64,000 nt of DNA from positions 124,001 through 188,000 of the forward strand of contig JAHLKC010000016.1 of NCBI GenBank assembly GCA_025449115.1, written 5' to 3'. Positions 11,640 to 21,205 of this stretch are shown here, one piece after another. A program made the position numbers and the translations under genes. The stretch is from Chytridium lagenaria. Its lineage: Eukaryota; Chytridiomycota; Chytridiomycetes; Chytridiales; Chytridiaceae. The notes beneath the pieces were generated by a model. The model saw only the letters and a list, made by a program, of their open reading frames with translations, made no database searches and was not told the origin of the DNA. Numbering within the stretch: position 1 is the stretch's first letter; each line of letters starts with the position of its first letter.

Positions 11640-11781
11640 TCAGATACTTAAAAGTTGGGTGCAGGAGCACTAGTTGGCAGGTCCCTTCCCTTTCCTCAAC
11701 ACGTTTGGTGTTTTTGAACGGGTCAGCGAGAGGGACGATGGCGGGCATGCCGACGTTGCTAAAGGTGGTGATGGCAGGCAT
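11640..11781 (-). pseudogene. Short peptide gene C, left copy, frame-disrupted
   Basis: The first 21 codons agree with the right copy (start MPAITTFSNVGMPAIVP), then three bases are lost in two steps after the GCTGAC codons relative to 16356-16499, with further changes downstream. The C-terminal NAPAP segment of the intact copy is not encoded in frame; instead the frame runs on past the normal stop to 11488. The TATA box (11884-11891) and upstream region are preserved. One indel could be a base-calling error, but the combined differences suggest a decayed or altered copy. Confidence 0.45.
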
Positions 11782-11883
11782 TCTTGACTTGTGAAGGTGG
11801 ATGGAAGGTAGTTGGTTTGGAAAGGCGCCTTGAATTTTGGTGTGTTGGTTGTGATGGAGGAAAAGAGGGGAAGATGCAAGAGG

Positions 11884-11891
11884 TTTTTATA
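11884..11891 (-). promoter_or_regulatory. TATA box of peptide gene C, left copy
   Basis: TATAAAAA on the minus strand about 105 bases before the ATG at 11781, kept in the right copy at 16244-16251. Confidence 0.5.
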
Positions 11892-12160
11892 GTGAAGGAC
11901 GCGTAAGAAAATTAGAGGATGGAGACGAGGGCTTGAGCGTGGGGTGGAGTTGAATGGATAATTAATGGATGGATGAAGAACGTTCGATGGGGTTTTCATG
12001 GGGTTTGAACTTTGCGGAAGAATTAGGGTTGTCATAAGGCTTGTCATAAATATTAAACCAGGGCATATTTGGTTAGGGATGGAGATAAGGCGCACTGGGT
12101 CGAGTCACTTTTACATACTTTGTGGCTCATGACCTTTGCACGAACAACATCATGGCTCAA

Positions 12161-13747
12161 GTTTATCCACTATATTAGTTTAACGGTCATATAAAGCAAC
12201 GTCCCATCTTTTCATCGGGTATCTCACAACAGCATAACATAGCCCATATCCTCTCGATCCATTTCACTCATGCGTAATCTCCCTCCCTCTGTTCGTCCAC
12301 CCCCTCAACATTCGGTGGATGTCATCCTAAACCTGTTCGCCCTGACAACAGTCAGCTACAGCGCAAGGCGACGCCCATGACGGCCCTTACACCAAAGCCA
12401 GCGTCAACCTTATGACTTAGTATGATGATGCGCCTCGCCTTTTAGGTACTCTTCAAGAATGCTCGTCCCTTAATGCCGACCCGCTCAGCTACTCTGGCAT
12501 CTGGTCCTAAATGCTGACCCGCTCAGCTACTCTGACATCTGGTCCTACAACTGCGCCAAGGACATCAACGAGCTGCAACTGGATGCTGCAACCAAGCTCC
12601 AGGGATGACGCCCTTAGTCATGCGTGACTACTATAGCCAGCATCGACTGAGGCACAGCTGCAATCAACCACGTATACGCAACAAAGTGTCATTGCGCTTC
12701 CGGCCGTCTGCGAAATTGCTCCTGGTTAACAGCCATCTGCTTCCATTTAATGACTTATACTGCATACTGCGCCTTTTCAAACAAAAAACGCTCCTGCTGA
12801 AGTCTAGCTCTCACCATATGTTTACGGAGCAGTCAAATGGTTGTCTTCCTCCGTTTCCCCTACCTCACGATGTCCCCTTCTTACATGTCTTCTTCTTGCC
12901 TCTACTTTCTTCCTTGACATAACGCCGTCATTTCTTTGACGACAATAAATACAAAGAGCCCGTGTTTTTTCCCCCATACTTTAACGCCTATTATCATTTC
13001 GTTGACCCCGGCCCGCCTTGGTCGGCGGCGACGATGCAGTCGCCTTGAGATCCTTTCGAGAGAAGTAAAAAAGCTCCGTTGGTAAAAGCGGTTGGAAAGT
13101 TGTACTTCAATTATTACCGAAATCCAGAAATATAAGTATTACATCATCACTTAGCTCCCATCCGCCATCGATTGGACCAAGGCCTGCGTCAAAGTCCAAA
13201 GAACATCTCCTTGGCCTCACGCCTGATTTCAAATCCTTGTGACGACACTGCATTGACGCCGTCACCCCTCAAGTTTGGTAGACAATGGCACAGTTTCTCT
13301 GGTGGCATCCCCTCACTCTTCAGTTTTTCATCCAAGGGCTTCCCATCCGCTCCTCCTCCGCAGCGTCCGCCCTCTTCATATGAACACGCTGTTGTCGATC
13401 ACTGATTGGGTATTGCTGAGTAATCCATCCTATCGGAGCTCAAATTTGAATTATTTGACGGAAGCGGAAGGTGTTTCAGATTCCAGGCTGTGTGATCGTG
13501 TGACGTCTTCTTTCTTAGATTTTTATTTGATTGGATGAAAAGAATGCGGATGATTAGATATCCCCATCATTTGTCGTATGATTCGGCTCAATTTGAAATG
13601 CTCGTGTCTTTTCAAAGAGGTGTTTTTTAGCACTACAAAAGAGGTGTGCACTCCCCGACATCAGTTTAGCGATTTTTACATCAACATCCTCATTCACTTA
13701 CTCTAGCTTACCTGGAGACACTCCTATCACAGCACTCTGAAAAAACT
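12161..13747. other. Loop-side spacer with possible coding relics
   Basis: There is no intact gene. A short frame at 12270 (starting MRNLPPSVRPPPQH) has a TATA-like box about 75 bases upstream and ends after about 36 codons. Around 12440-12600 short frames such as IWSYNCAKDINELQLDAATK look like remains of a coding sequence broken by stops. A 38-base tandem duplication lies at 12473-12548. The last 120 bases are the MFS1 leader. Confidence 0.4.
12473..12548 (+). repeat. 38-base tandem duplication
   Basis: Two near-identical 38-base units, 12473-12510 and 12511-12548, differ at two positions. They lie in degenerate coding-like sequence. Confidence 0.8.
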
Positions 13748-15647
13748 ATGGCTACAACAACAGCACCTGCAGAAAACATGTCTGCAAACCTTCAACCCAC
13801 CGCCATCTCTACCGACTCTCCCATCTCCATCGCAGCAGACACCAAATCCGCAATCACCATCGTCGACGAAGACATTCACAACTCTACCTCTGAATCTAAA
13901 CCCATCGATGTCGAAGCACAAAGCACTGGAAGCAAGGACAACCCTTTCCAGGGTGTTGATCCTGACTTTGTTAGCGTTCCTTTGGCTCGCACACAGTTTT
14001 TTTTGGTCTTCCTTGGTCTGTCGCTGAGGTAGGCTTTCAATATCATTTGTTTTCTGTTCCTTGTTGCAATGTTTTGGATATTGTTTGCTAACACGTTGGT
14101 TTTAGCATTCTGCTTGCTGCGCTTGATCAAACCATCGTTGCTACAGCTCTCGAAAAGATTGTCAAGGATCTTGGATCGCAGGAACTTATTCCATGGATTG
14201 GCAGTGGTTATCTCTTGACGGCCACATCTGTCGCCGCAGTGTAAGTTTTTTCGTGTCTTTTGTGCGTTCTCGAATATACAAAAAAACCTCTTTCTGACTC
14301 CTTTTCTTTTCATGCAGTTATGGTAAATTCGCAGACATCTTTGGTCGAAAACCCGTCTTCGTATTTGCCTTGATCGTCTTTGAAGTCGGTTCCGTCATCT
14401 GCGCCATCGCCAACAACATGCCCGTACTTATTGTAGGCCGTGCCGTTGCCGGTATCGGCGGTGGAGGCATATTCTCCCTCGTCCTCATCATCATCTCCGA
14501 CATTGTCTCCATCGCCGATCGTGGGAAATACCAAGGTATCGTCGGAGCAGTATTCGGTCTTGCCTCTGTCATCGGCCCTCTCATGGGAGGTGCCTTCTCT
14601 GACAACATTTCATGGCGTTGGTGTTTCTGGATCAATCTCCCTGTCGGTGCCATCACCATTGCCACCGTCATCATTTTCCTGAGGTTCCAGCCGTCACTGG
14701 CTCATCCAAGGAGAAGCTTGCACGTGTTGATTGGCTCGGTACCATCATCCTCTTCTTTGCCGTCTCCACCCTCATCACCCCTCTCCAACTCGGTGGCTCC
14801 ACATGGGATTGGTCGGCTCCTCAAACCATCGCCATGTTCGTCATCGGTCTCATCCTCACCGCCATCTTCATTTACGTTGAAATGCGTGTCGCAAAGGAAC
14901 CCATCATCCCTCCAGCTCTTTTTATGAACCGCAGCGTCCCGCCCTTCTCGCCGTCGCATTCTGTCTTGGCTCTGGCTTCTTCTCTGCCGTCTACTACATC
15001 TCCCTCTTCTTCCAAGTCTCATACGGTCAAACCGCAACTCAAGCAGGTCTTCAAACGATCCCCCTCATCCTCGGTCTCGTCTTCCTATCCATTACTTCAG
15101 GTCAAGTCCTCTCCCGAACAGGTTACTACCTCCCCTTCCTCTACGTTGGTCCCGTCATCCTCAGCGCAGGTGTCGCCCTCATCTCAACCCTCACCGCATC
15201 CTCCTCCTCCGCCCAGCAAATCCTCTACCTCCTCATCGCCGTATCGGCGCAGGCTGCATCATCCAAATCCGTATTCTCGCCCTCCAAGCCTCTGTCGACG
15301 CCCCCAAAATCGCCATCGCGACCGCCGTCTCTCAGTTCTCACAATCCCTCGGTGGGACATTCGGTGTCGCCATCACCGGCACCATCTTCAACAATGTCCT
15401 CGCTGACAACATTAAAAAGAACCCAGCCCTTGTCGCCGTGTTGAACGGTGCGGATCCGGCGAAAGTCAATCTGCCAATTCTGAGGGAAGTGTTGGCGGTG
15501 AAGAATCCGGCATTGTTGACGCAGCTTGTGGAGGCGTTTGTGTCGGCTTTCCAGATTGCGTATCGGGGGATTTTGCCGTTTACGATCATGATCTTTTTGT
15601 TGGCTTTCTTGGTGAAGCAGTATGTGATGAAGACGGCGAAGAAGTGA
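13748..15647 (+). CDS. MFS drug:proton antiporter, DHA2 (14-TMS) type, MFS1
   Basis: These plasma-membrane or vacuolar transporters export toxic compounds or basic amino acids against protons. Exon 1 (13748 to about 14028) encodes a hydrophilic acidic N-terminus; introns follow at about 14029-14105 and 14240-14317. Family blocks in order are LDQTIVATALEKIV, the motif A region GKFADIFGRKPVF, GRAVAGIGGGG, the antiporter motif GPLMGGAFSDNISWRWCFWI, DWLGTIILFFAVSTLITPLQL, SGFFSAVYYISLFFQVSYGQ, IPLILGLVFLSITSG, SQFSQSLGGTFGVAITG and a basic C-terminus. The frame slips by one base near 14684, 14940 and 15240, each time with family sequence continuing in the next frame, so I treat it as one gene. 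It is the only gene in the loop of the inverted repeat, which may link it to the short peptides. Substrate unknown. Confidence 0.88.
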
Positions 15648-16147
15648 ATGGTCATTTCTTGCAAAAATGGGGGTTTCGCTATATCGGGGTTCTTTGTAAA
15701 TGTTTATTATTTCTCTCTGGTACACTCTTCATACCATATTACTTCCGTAAGGATACAATTTCTTTAGTAGCTGCATTACAAACTCAAGTTGAAATAAACT
15801 GCATTTTGATTATAACAAAAAGAATACATATTGTCTCTATTGCTCTATATTGTTGTTGTGAAGGGTATGCGAGGCGGTAAGATGTCAAATTTCGTCACGT
15901 CGTTGCATCATTTAACGCGCACCGCCTCAACAAACTTCCAACCTTTGCCTCCAGTAGAACAAAGAAAGTTGATGAAGTTGGTGTGCTCCTTTTGCCATGC
16001 CGTTGTTCGTGCAAAAGTCATGAGCCCATCACAAGAACCGCCACAAAGTATGTAAAAGTGACTCCAAAATACCATTATAGTATTTATGACAAGCCTTATG
16101 ACAACACTAATTCTTCCGCAAAGTTCAAACCCCATGAAAACCCCATC

Positions 16148-16155
16148 GAACGTTC
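16148..16155 (+). promoter_or_regulatory. GAACGTTC element upstream of peptide gene C
   Basis: GAACGTTC fits two inverted units of a heat-shock element (GAA, two bases, TTC) and is conserved in the left arm at 11978-11985. A third unit is not evident, so the assignment is tentative. Confidence 0.25.
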
Positions 16156-16243
16156 TTCATCCATCCATTAATTATCCATTCAACTCCACCCCACGCTCAA
16201 CCCTCGTCTCCATATCCTCTAAATTTTCTTACGCGTCCTTCAC

Positions 16244-16251
16244 TATAAAAA
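16244..16251 (+). promoter_or_regulatory. TATA box of peptide gene C, right copy
   Basis: TATAAAAA about 105 bases before the ATG at 16356, in a block conserved between arms. Confidence 0.6.
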
Positions 16252-16355
16252 CCTCTTGCATCTTCCCCTCTTTTCCTCCACAACAACCCAACACATCAAA
16301 ACTTCAAGGCGCCTTTCCAAACCAACTACCTTCCATCCACCTTCACAAGTCAAGA

Positions 16356-16499
16356 ATGCCTGCCATCACCACCTTTAGCAACGTCGGCATGCCCGCCATC
16401 GTCCCTCTCGCTGACCCCGTTCAAAAGCACCACAACGTGTTGAGGAAGGGGAAGGGACCTGCCACCAATGCTCCTGCGCCGAACGTTTCAAGTACCTGA
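16356..16499 (+). CDS. Short peptide gene C, right copy (47 codons)
   Basis: Intact frame for 47 residues, starting MPAITTFSNVGMPAIVPLAD, with a basic middle VLRKGKGP and the end NAPAPNVSST. The NAPAP element also occurs near the C-terminus of peptide A. No signal peptide, membrane segment or cysteine is present. TATA box, leader and start context (TCAAGAATGCC) are shared with the frame-disrupted left copy. No family recognised. Confidence 0.6.
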   Translation: MPAITTFSNVGMPAIVPLADPVQKHHNVLRKGKGPATNAPAPNVSST

Positions 16500-16854
16500 A
16501 GAAGGGACATCAACGCCAATACATCAATTCTACCATACCCGTATACCTTACAAGTGCAAGCATCGTTCGCCGTCGTATCAGTTTTTGAATATATGTACTT
16601 TTACAAACATTTTAATATACCATGTCTTGAATATCTGAGTCTGTAATATTTAAAACATTTGGTGTAAGTCCATCTGAGCCTGTAATACTTTAAAGCATTT
16701 GGTCGAAGTCCTTTCACTACGATAAAGACCTTGCTCCCACAGATTCTGCGAATCATGAGCAAAGAAAAACAAACGACGAATATTTCCTGAACACCTAATT
16801 CGTTAGTGTTCATTGACTGGAAGCGGAGCAGAAGGAGACCCACATCGGTTAATC

Positions 16855-16960
16855 TCGAGGCTCGCAAGCCTCACCTCGGCAATTGAGCCAAGATATTAGT
16901 TGCACCCCAACCATCACCAGCGACGGCGGCGAAAGTAAAACCGTCGAAATGATGCGTATC
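16855..16960 (+). pseudogene. Peptide gene D relic, right arm
   Basis: This matches the middle and 3' part of peptide gene D (from the ARKP codons on) but lacks the start and contains stops. Upstream sequence corresponding to its promoter is absent. Confidence 0.6.
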
Positions 16961-17291
16961 CGTCGGGATTGTATACTTTTAAAATATTCATGTGAATAAA
17001 TGCAGTCTATCTTTTCGCAATGTACTTTTTCGTTGATGGCGGTTTTTACTCCGAGTTTAGGATCGTCATGAAACATTAATTATAAACTTTTTATTTTGAA
17101 TGACTGTAGTTGGGTTTTCACTATAAATAACAGTAATTATATATTAAAGAGGCTTCGTAAAGTACATGATATTTAAAGAGGTATTATGCAGCGTAGAATT
17201 AAGAATGTGTTATGCAGTGTAATCGAACTTGATGCGTGTATTTTCGTCTCATCATTGCTCCATGCTGATGGTTGAGCGAGAATACGTCGGT

Positions 17292-17429
17292 CTACAAAGC
17301 CCTACGTTGCTCTGCGCTTGTTGCGGTGGTCTGCTGATCATGTGCTGGTATGGCGGTCTTGGGTTTCCTGTGGTTGAAAGGAGCGCGGATGAGCGGCATG
17401 CAGGTGTTGATGGTCGCGGTGGCGGGCAT
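17292..17429 (-). CDS. Short peptide gene B, right copy (45 codons)
   Basis: Complete ATG to TAG frame, 45 residues, starting MPATATINTCMPLIRAPFNH and ending AEQRRAL. It differs from the left copy at only a few residues (Ser to Ala near the N-terminus, Thr-Val to Ala-Ile in the middle) and has no frame change, while neighbouring noncoding DNA has diverged more. A TATA run lies at 17513-17520 and a CRE-like palindrome further upstream. Confidence 0.6.
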   Translation of the reverse strand: MPATATINTCMPLIRAPFNHRKPKTAIPAHDQQTTATSAEQRRAL

Positions 17430-17512
17430 GTTGAAGTAAGAGGTTGGTTGCGTGAGGTTTGGAGTATTTTTGTTGTGTGATGTGTGTGTGTTGGAGTGGA
17501 TGTTGTTTGGGT

Positions 17513-17520
17513 TATATATA
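17513..17520 (-). promoter_or_regulatory. TATA box of peptide gene B, right copy
   Basis: TATATATA about 85 bases before the ATG at 17429, matching the left-arm arrangement. Confidence 0.5.
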
Positions 17521-17836
17521 TGCAGAGCGATAAGATGGGATAAGCTTTCAGCCTTTCACCAACACCGTCCTCCTGCATTAATGGACGGGCACCGCCTCAA
17601 CATAGAACTCCAACTATGTTTCGTACGTTGAGCATGGAGACGTCAAGGGTATCCTGCTCAACAACGGGGATAAACCCATGGATTCTGTAGGAATCACGCA
17701 TCTTTTTCAAATTCATAATTAGTGGCTATGTCATTCAATGACAAACCCTAATAAAACAAAAGGTTCTCCCGCCACGAAGAATACCCAAAACCCTCGTCGC
17801 GTCGAATCTCATGGAAAACGCCTCTCAAATCCCGTG

Positions 17837-17844
17837 TATAAAAA
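17837..17844 (+). promoter_or_regulatory. TATA box of peptide gene A, right copy
   Basis: TATAAAAA about 110 bases before the ATG at 17952, identical in placement to the left copy. Confidence 0.6.
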
Positions 17845-17951
17845 GAAGGTCGTTGAATCGGCTATCCCTTCATCACAAGCCCAAGCAACTCCAACAGTCA
17901 ACAACTGCAACAACAACCTTTTCGCCCTTTCAACCTAAACAAGACTCCAGA

Positions 17952-18059
17952 ATGCCTTCCAACATCAGATTCGGTACTCCTTCTTTCGGTCCCATCAAGC
18001 AGAAGCCTGCTGTCGTCAAGCCTACATCCAACAATGCGCCTGCACCGACCAGCCAGTGA
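17952..18059 (+). CDS. Short peptide gene A, right copy (35 codons)
   Basis: Identical 35-residue product to the left copy at 9744-9851 (start MPSNIRFGTPSFG, end SNNAPAPTSQ). The frame is conserved although the leader carries several indels relative to the left arm, which points to selection or recent gene conversion. Function unknown. Homology between arms ends at its stop codon. The next gene is MFS2, 370 bases downstream; that gap shows no gene. Confidence 0.6.
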   Translation: MPSNIRFGTPSFGPIKQKPAVVKPTSNNAPAPTSQ

Positions 18060-18431
18060 ACGTTTTTCAAGGCTTTCGTGCATCTGAACGTTTGTGTTTA
18101 ACAAATATTCATCATCAAGCTCAGTCATAGCCTATTCCGCATCCAAACTTTGATACCTCCTACGATTACTCTGTCTTCAATATATACCACCTAGTAATAA
18201 AATAATGATAAACAAACACAAAATGTATCCATTCGTCGTTCAGTTTCCCCATAAACTTGTCTTGTCCATACGAAATTGTCACGGCTGTAACTATCGAAAA
18301 TAAAGGGATCACGAATTGCGCAATAGTTATCACCGTCATCTCAGCCGACTAGGATGGCCTCGCAACAACGAAGCAAGAAAATGTATTTTGGTAACTAACC
18401 ATTACCATCATTAAGGAGAAAGGGAAAAATA

Positions 18432-20520
18432 ATGTCAAAGAAAGACACCGACGACGGGATGACGGACTCGCTACTGTCTTCAACTCCAACAGACCTTGCA
18501 AGTCAAACAAGTCCATCATCCTCATCACAATCCATCAAAGATTCTGACGATCCATCTCAAAGTCTCCCTCCACATCCTCAACACATCCCCCACCTCCCTA
18601 TACCCTCCCTACACCCTCAACATCCCTAACGACACCAAACTCCTCTCAACCGCTCATGACGATGAAGAGAAGACCTCGACAAAGTCTTCATCCCGCTCCC
18701 CCCCATCCGTTTCTACCTCGTCTTCACCGCCATCCTCCTCATCCTCTTCCTCTCCCAACTCGACACCTCCATCGTCTCCACAGCCCTTAAAGCCATCGTC
18801 ACAGATCTCGGTGAAGCACCCATGATCCCATGGATAGGTTCATCCTACCTCCTGACTTGCACAGCATCCGCAGCTGTATGGGAGGCTTTCGGATGTTTTG
18901 GGAGAAAACCAGTGATTCTTTTTGCGATTGCCGTGTTTTCGGGGGGATCGGTTATTTGCTCTTATTGTAAGAGTATGGAGGTGCTGATTGTTGGACGAGC
19001 TGTGGCTGGAGTTGGTGGGGGTGGATTGCGACGATGATGTTTATTGTGATTTCGGATATCGTGAGTTTGCGGTATCGAAGTGAGTTTTCAACCGTTTTTT
19101 TTTTTTAATTATGGACTGACACCTGTGGCAGCATGGTTCCAAGGCCTTGCCAACACCACCTCGGGTATCGCTGCAATGGTCGGCCCCGTCGTCGGTGGCG
19201 TCCTCTCCGACAAACTTTCCTGGCGCTGGTGTTTCCTCGTAAACATCCCATTAGGCGCTATCGCCTTTTTCATCCTCGCCTTCTGCGTTTCCTTCCCATC
19301 TCCTCGCGGCAACGTCCTCACTAAACTCCGTCGACTCGATTGGCTTGGAATGATCCTGTTGACGGGTTGTGTTGTCTGCTTTGTGACGCCGTTGCAGCTT
19401 GGTGGGACATTTTGGGAGTGGGATGAACCGAATAGTGTTGGGATGTTTGTTGGAGCGGGAGTGCTTTTAATGGTGTTTGTGGTTGTGGAATGGAAGGTTG
19501 CTGAGGAGCCGTTTGTGCCGGGAGACTTGTTTGTGAATAAAGGGGTTGCGGCGATGTTTGCGGTGGCAGGGGGTTTGGGGTTTACGTATTTTGCTGTTCC
19601 GTATTATATATCGTGAGTAATGCTTTTTCATTCTTTTTTATTTGTTGTCAAGTTCACTGGGTTGTTCTGAGTATTAACGATTGATTAGATTATTTTTTCA
19701 AATGTGTTATGGGTCTTCGGCTATTAAAGCTGGTATACAGTCTATTCCTTTAGGTAATCTTAATTTCATCGTCCTTTTGTTTTACGCAGACGTCTAACAT
19801 GAAATTAGTCTTGGGCAGCACTCTATCATCTCTTGGTGGTGGATACTACATCTCTCATTCTGGTGCGTAATTTTGATCGCTCTTCTCCTGCAACCCAACT
19901 TATTCCTTTTCCTACAGGTCGCTTTGTGTATTGATATACTTTGGATCAATACTCCAATTTACCGGCATCTTATTGATCACCTTCCTCTCCCCCCATTCCC
20001 CACTCTGGATGCAAATCACATACCTATTCATTGCAGGACTGGGCTTGGGATTCATTGTATGCTCGAGGCTGATAGGCGTGCAAGTCATTGTAAAAACCTC
20101 GCATGTGGCCATGGTGACGGGCCTCTCCAGTTTTTCCGGCTACTCGGAGGGTAAGTTTCCGCTTTCCCCGAAACGTTTCACTAAATACACCCCTAGAACC
20201 CTCGGTATAGCCGTGACGGCACCATTTTCAACAACATGATCGAATCCTCCATCACCTCCCGTCGATCACTCGACCGTCACGTTATGCGTATTCTCCGCAA
20301 CACTTCAGATCCAAGGGAGGCAAGACGGATGTTGAATTACGTTGCGTTGAGGTTAGAGTTACCGACACCGCATTTGGTGGATCAACTTGTGGATGCGTTT
20401 TTGGAGGCGTTTAGATGGGGGTATCGGGTGATGTTGGTTTGGCCTGTTGTGACGGTGGTGCTTGTGGTGGTGTTTGTGAGGAGACAGAGGATGAGAGGGT
20501 TTGAGAGGTTGGGGAGGTGA
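18432..20520 (+). CDS. MFS drug:proton antiporter, DHA2 type, MFS2
   Basis: Second DHA2 transporter, a diverged relative of MFS1 with a different intron pattern. After a Ser-rich N-terminus, the conserved part begins with IRFYLVFTAILLILFLSQLD and DTSIVSTALKAIVTDLG, then FGRKPVILFAIAVFSGGS, GRAVAGVGGGG, the antiporter motif GPVVGGVLSDKLSWRWCFLV, DWLGMILLTGCVVCFVTPLQ and TYFAVPYYIS. Small exons at about 19689-19755 and 19809-19860 and a longer one to about 20152 give GSILQFTGILLITFLSPHSP and AMVTGLSSFSGY; the final part restarts with TLGIAVTG and ends in a basic tail. Frames slip near 18670, 19025 and 19930. It lies directly right of the inverted repeat, so DHA2 genes sit both in its loop and beside it. 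Substrate unknown. Confidence 0.8.
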
Positions 20521-21205
20521 TGTTTGTCTGGTTGTATCGTTTATTAGATTAAAACCGCAACCTACTCGTCATTACTTGATCCTTGATAAAGGATATGTGT
20601 CTATCTTGCGAGAGATATGAACGCTCAATATCGTCTCCATCTTGCGTCCTCCAGATGACGTGATAAAATCGATCGACCAAACACAATAAGTTCTTTGGGC
20701 CCTTACATGTTTAACTTAACAGGAATCCGTACAGCTAGAGTTCAACAAAAGAACAAACAAATGCGATTGAAGTCAAGGTGCTAACGGACTGGAAGATGGG
20801 CCTAACAAGAAGAATAGGGAGCTCTTTTGTTGCTCGATTTTAACGGTTGAGTGAGTTTGATCTCATAATTAACTCAATGGGGTCAACAAAATATACTATG
20901 AGAAATACACATTAATGGCTACTAGTTTTTTTTTGTTCAGGAGACGACAGATGATAACTCGTTATTTAATGAATACACTGGCTACATAGAGGTTTTTGTT
21001 GGAGTGATAGCAAAGGGGAACAAAAGTAAAGCGGATCAAGGTTATATGGAAAACACGAAGGCATCCTCCAAAAAACCTGCTCAAAACGCATCATGAAAGG
21101 GAGGAAGAGGAAAGGGAGACGCGACGAGGAAGGAGAAACAAAGTCTCCCTCCCTCACGATCAATCCCCATCCCCAAAGCAAGAAAAAAGAAGAGTTCGAC
21201 GATTT
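20521..21205. other. Intergenic between convergent MFS2 and MFS3
   Basis: AT-rich sequence between two convergent transporter genes; it must hold both 3' ends. No frame, repeat or RNA gene that I can support. Confidence 0.5.

Larger units (their letters stand above)
9744..12160. repeat. Left arm of a large imperfect inverted repeat
   Basis: The reverse complement of this segment matches 15985-18059. Pairing is clearest for 9744-10690 with 17130-18059, weaker but recognisable for 10750-10935 with 16850-17070, and clear again for 11490-12160 with 15985-16640. Substitutions and small indels separate the arms. 10936-11480 is not matched in the right arm. The arm contains four short TATA-driven genes. 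No transposase, terminal repeat or target-site duplication is visible, so this looks like a segmental inverted duplication. Confidence 0.85.
15985..18059. repeat. Right arm of the large imperfect inverted repeat
   Basis: Inverted match to 9744-12160, with a shorter unmatched part (about 16640-16850). It carries intact copies of peptide genes C, B and A and a broken piece of D, in mirror order to the left arm. The similarity stops at the stop codon of peptide A. Confidence 0.85.

Noticed and set aside
13748..15647. Treating MFS1 as a pseudogene because of three frame changes
   Set aside because: All motifs continue in the next frame and the slips follow the same one-base homopolymer pattern seen in housekeeping genes such as the acyl carrier protein.
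9744..18059. Reading the inverted repeat as a transposon with terminal inverted repeats
   Set aside because: The arms contain several independent promoters and genes, the ends show no terminal motif or target-site duplication, and no transposase is present.
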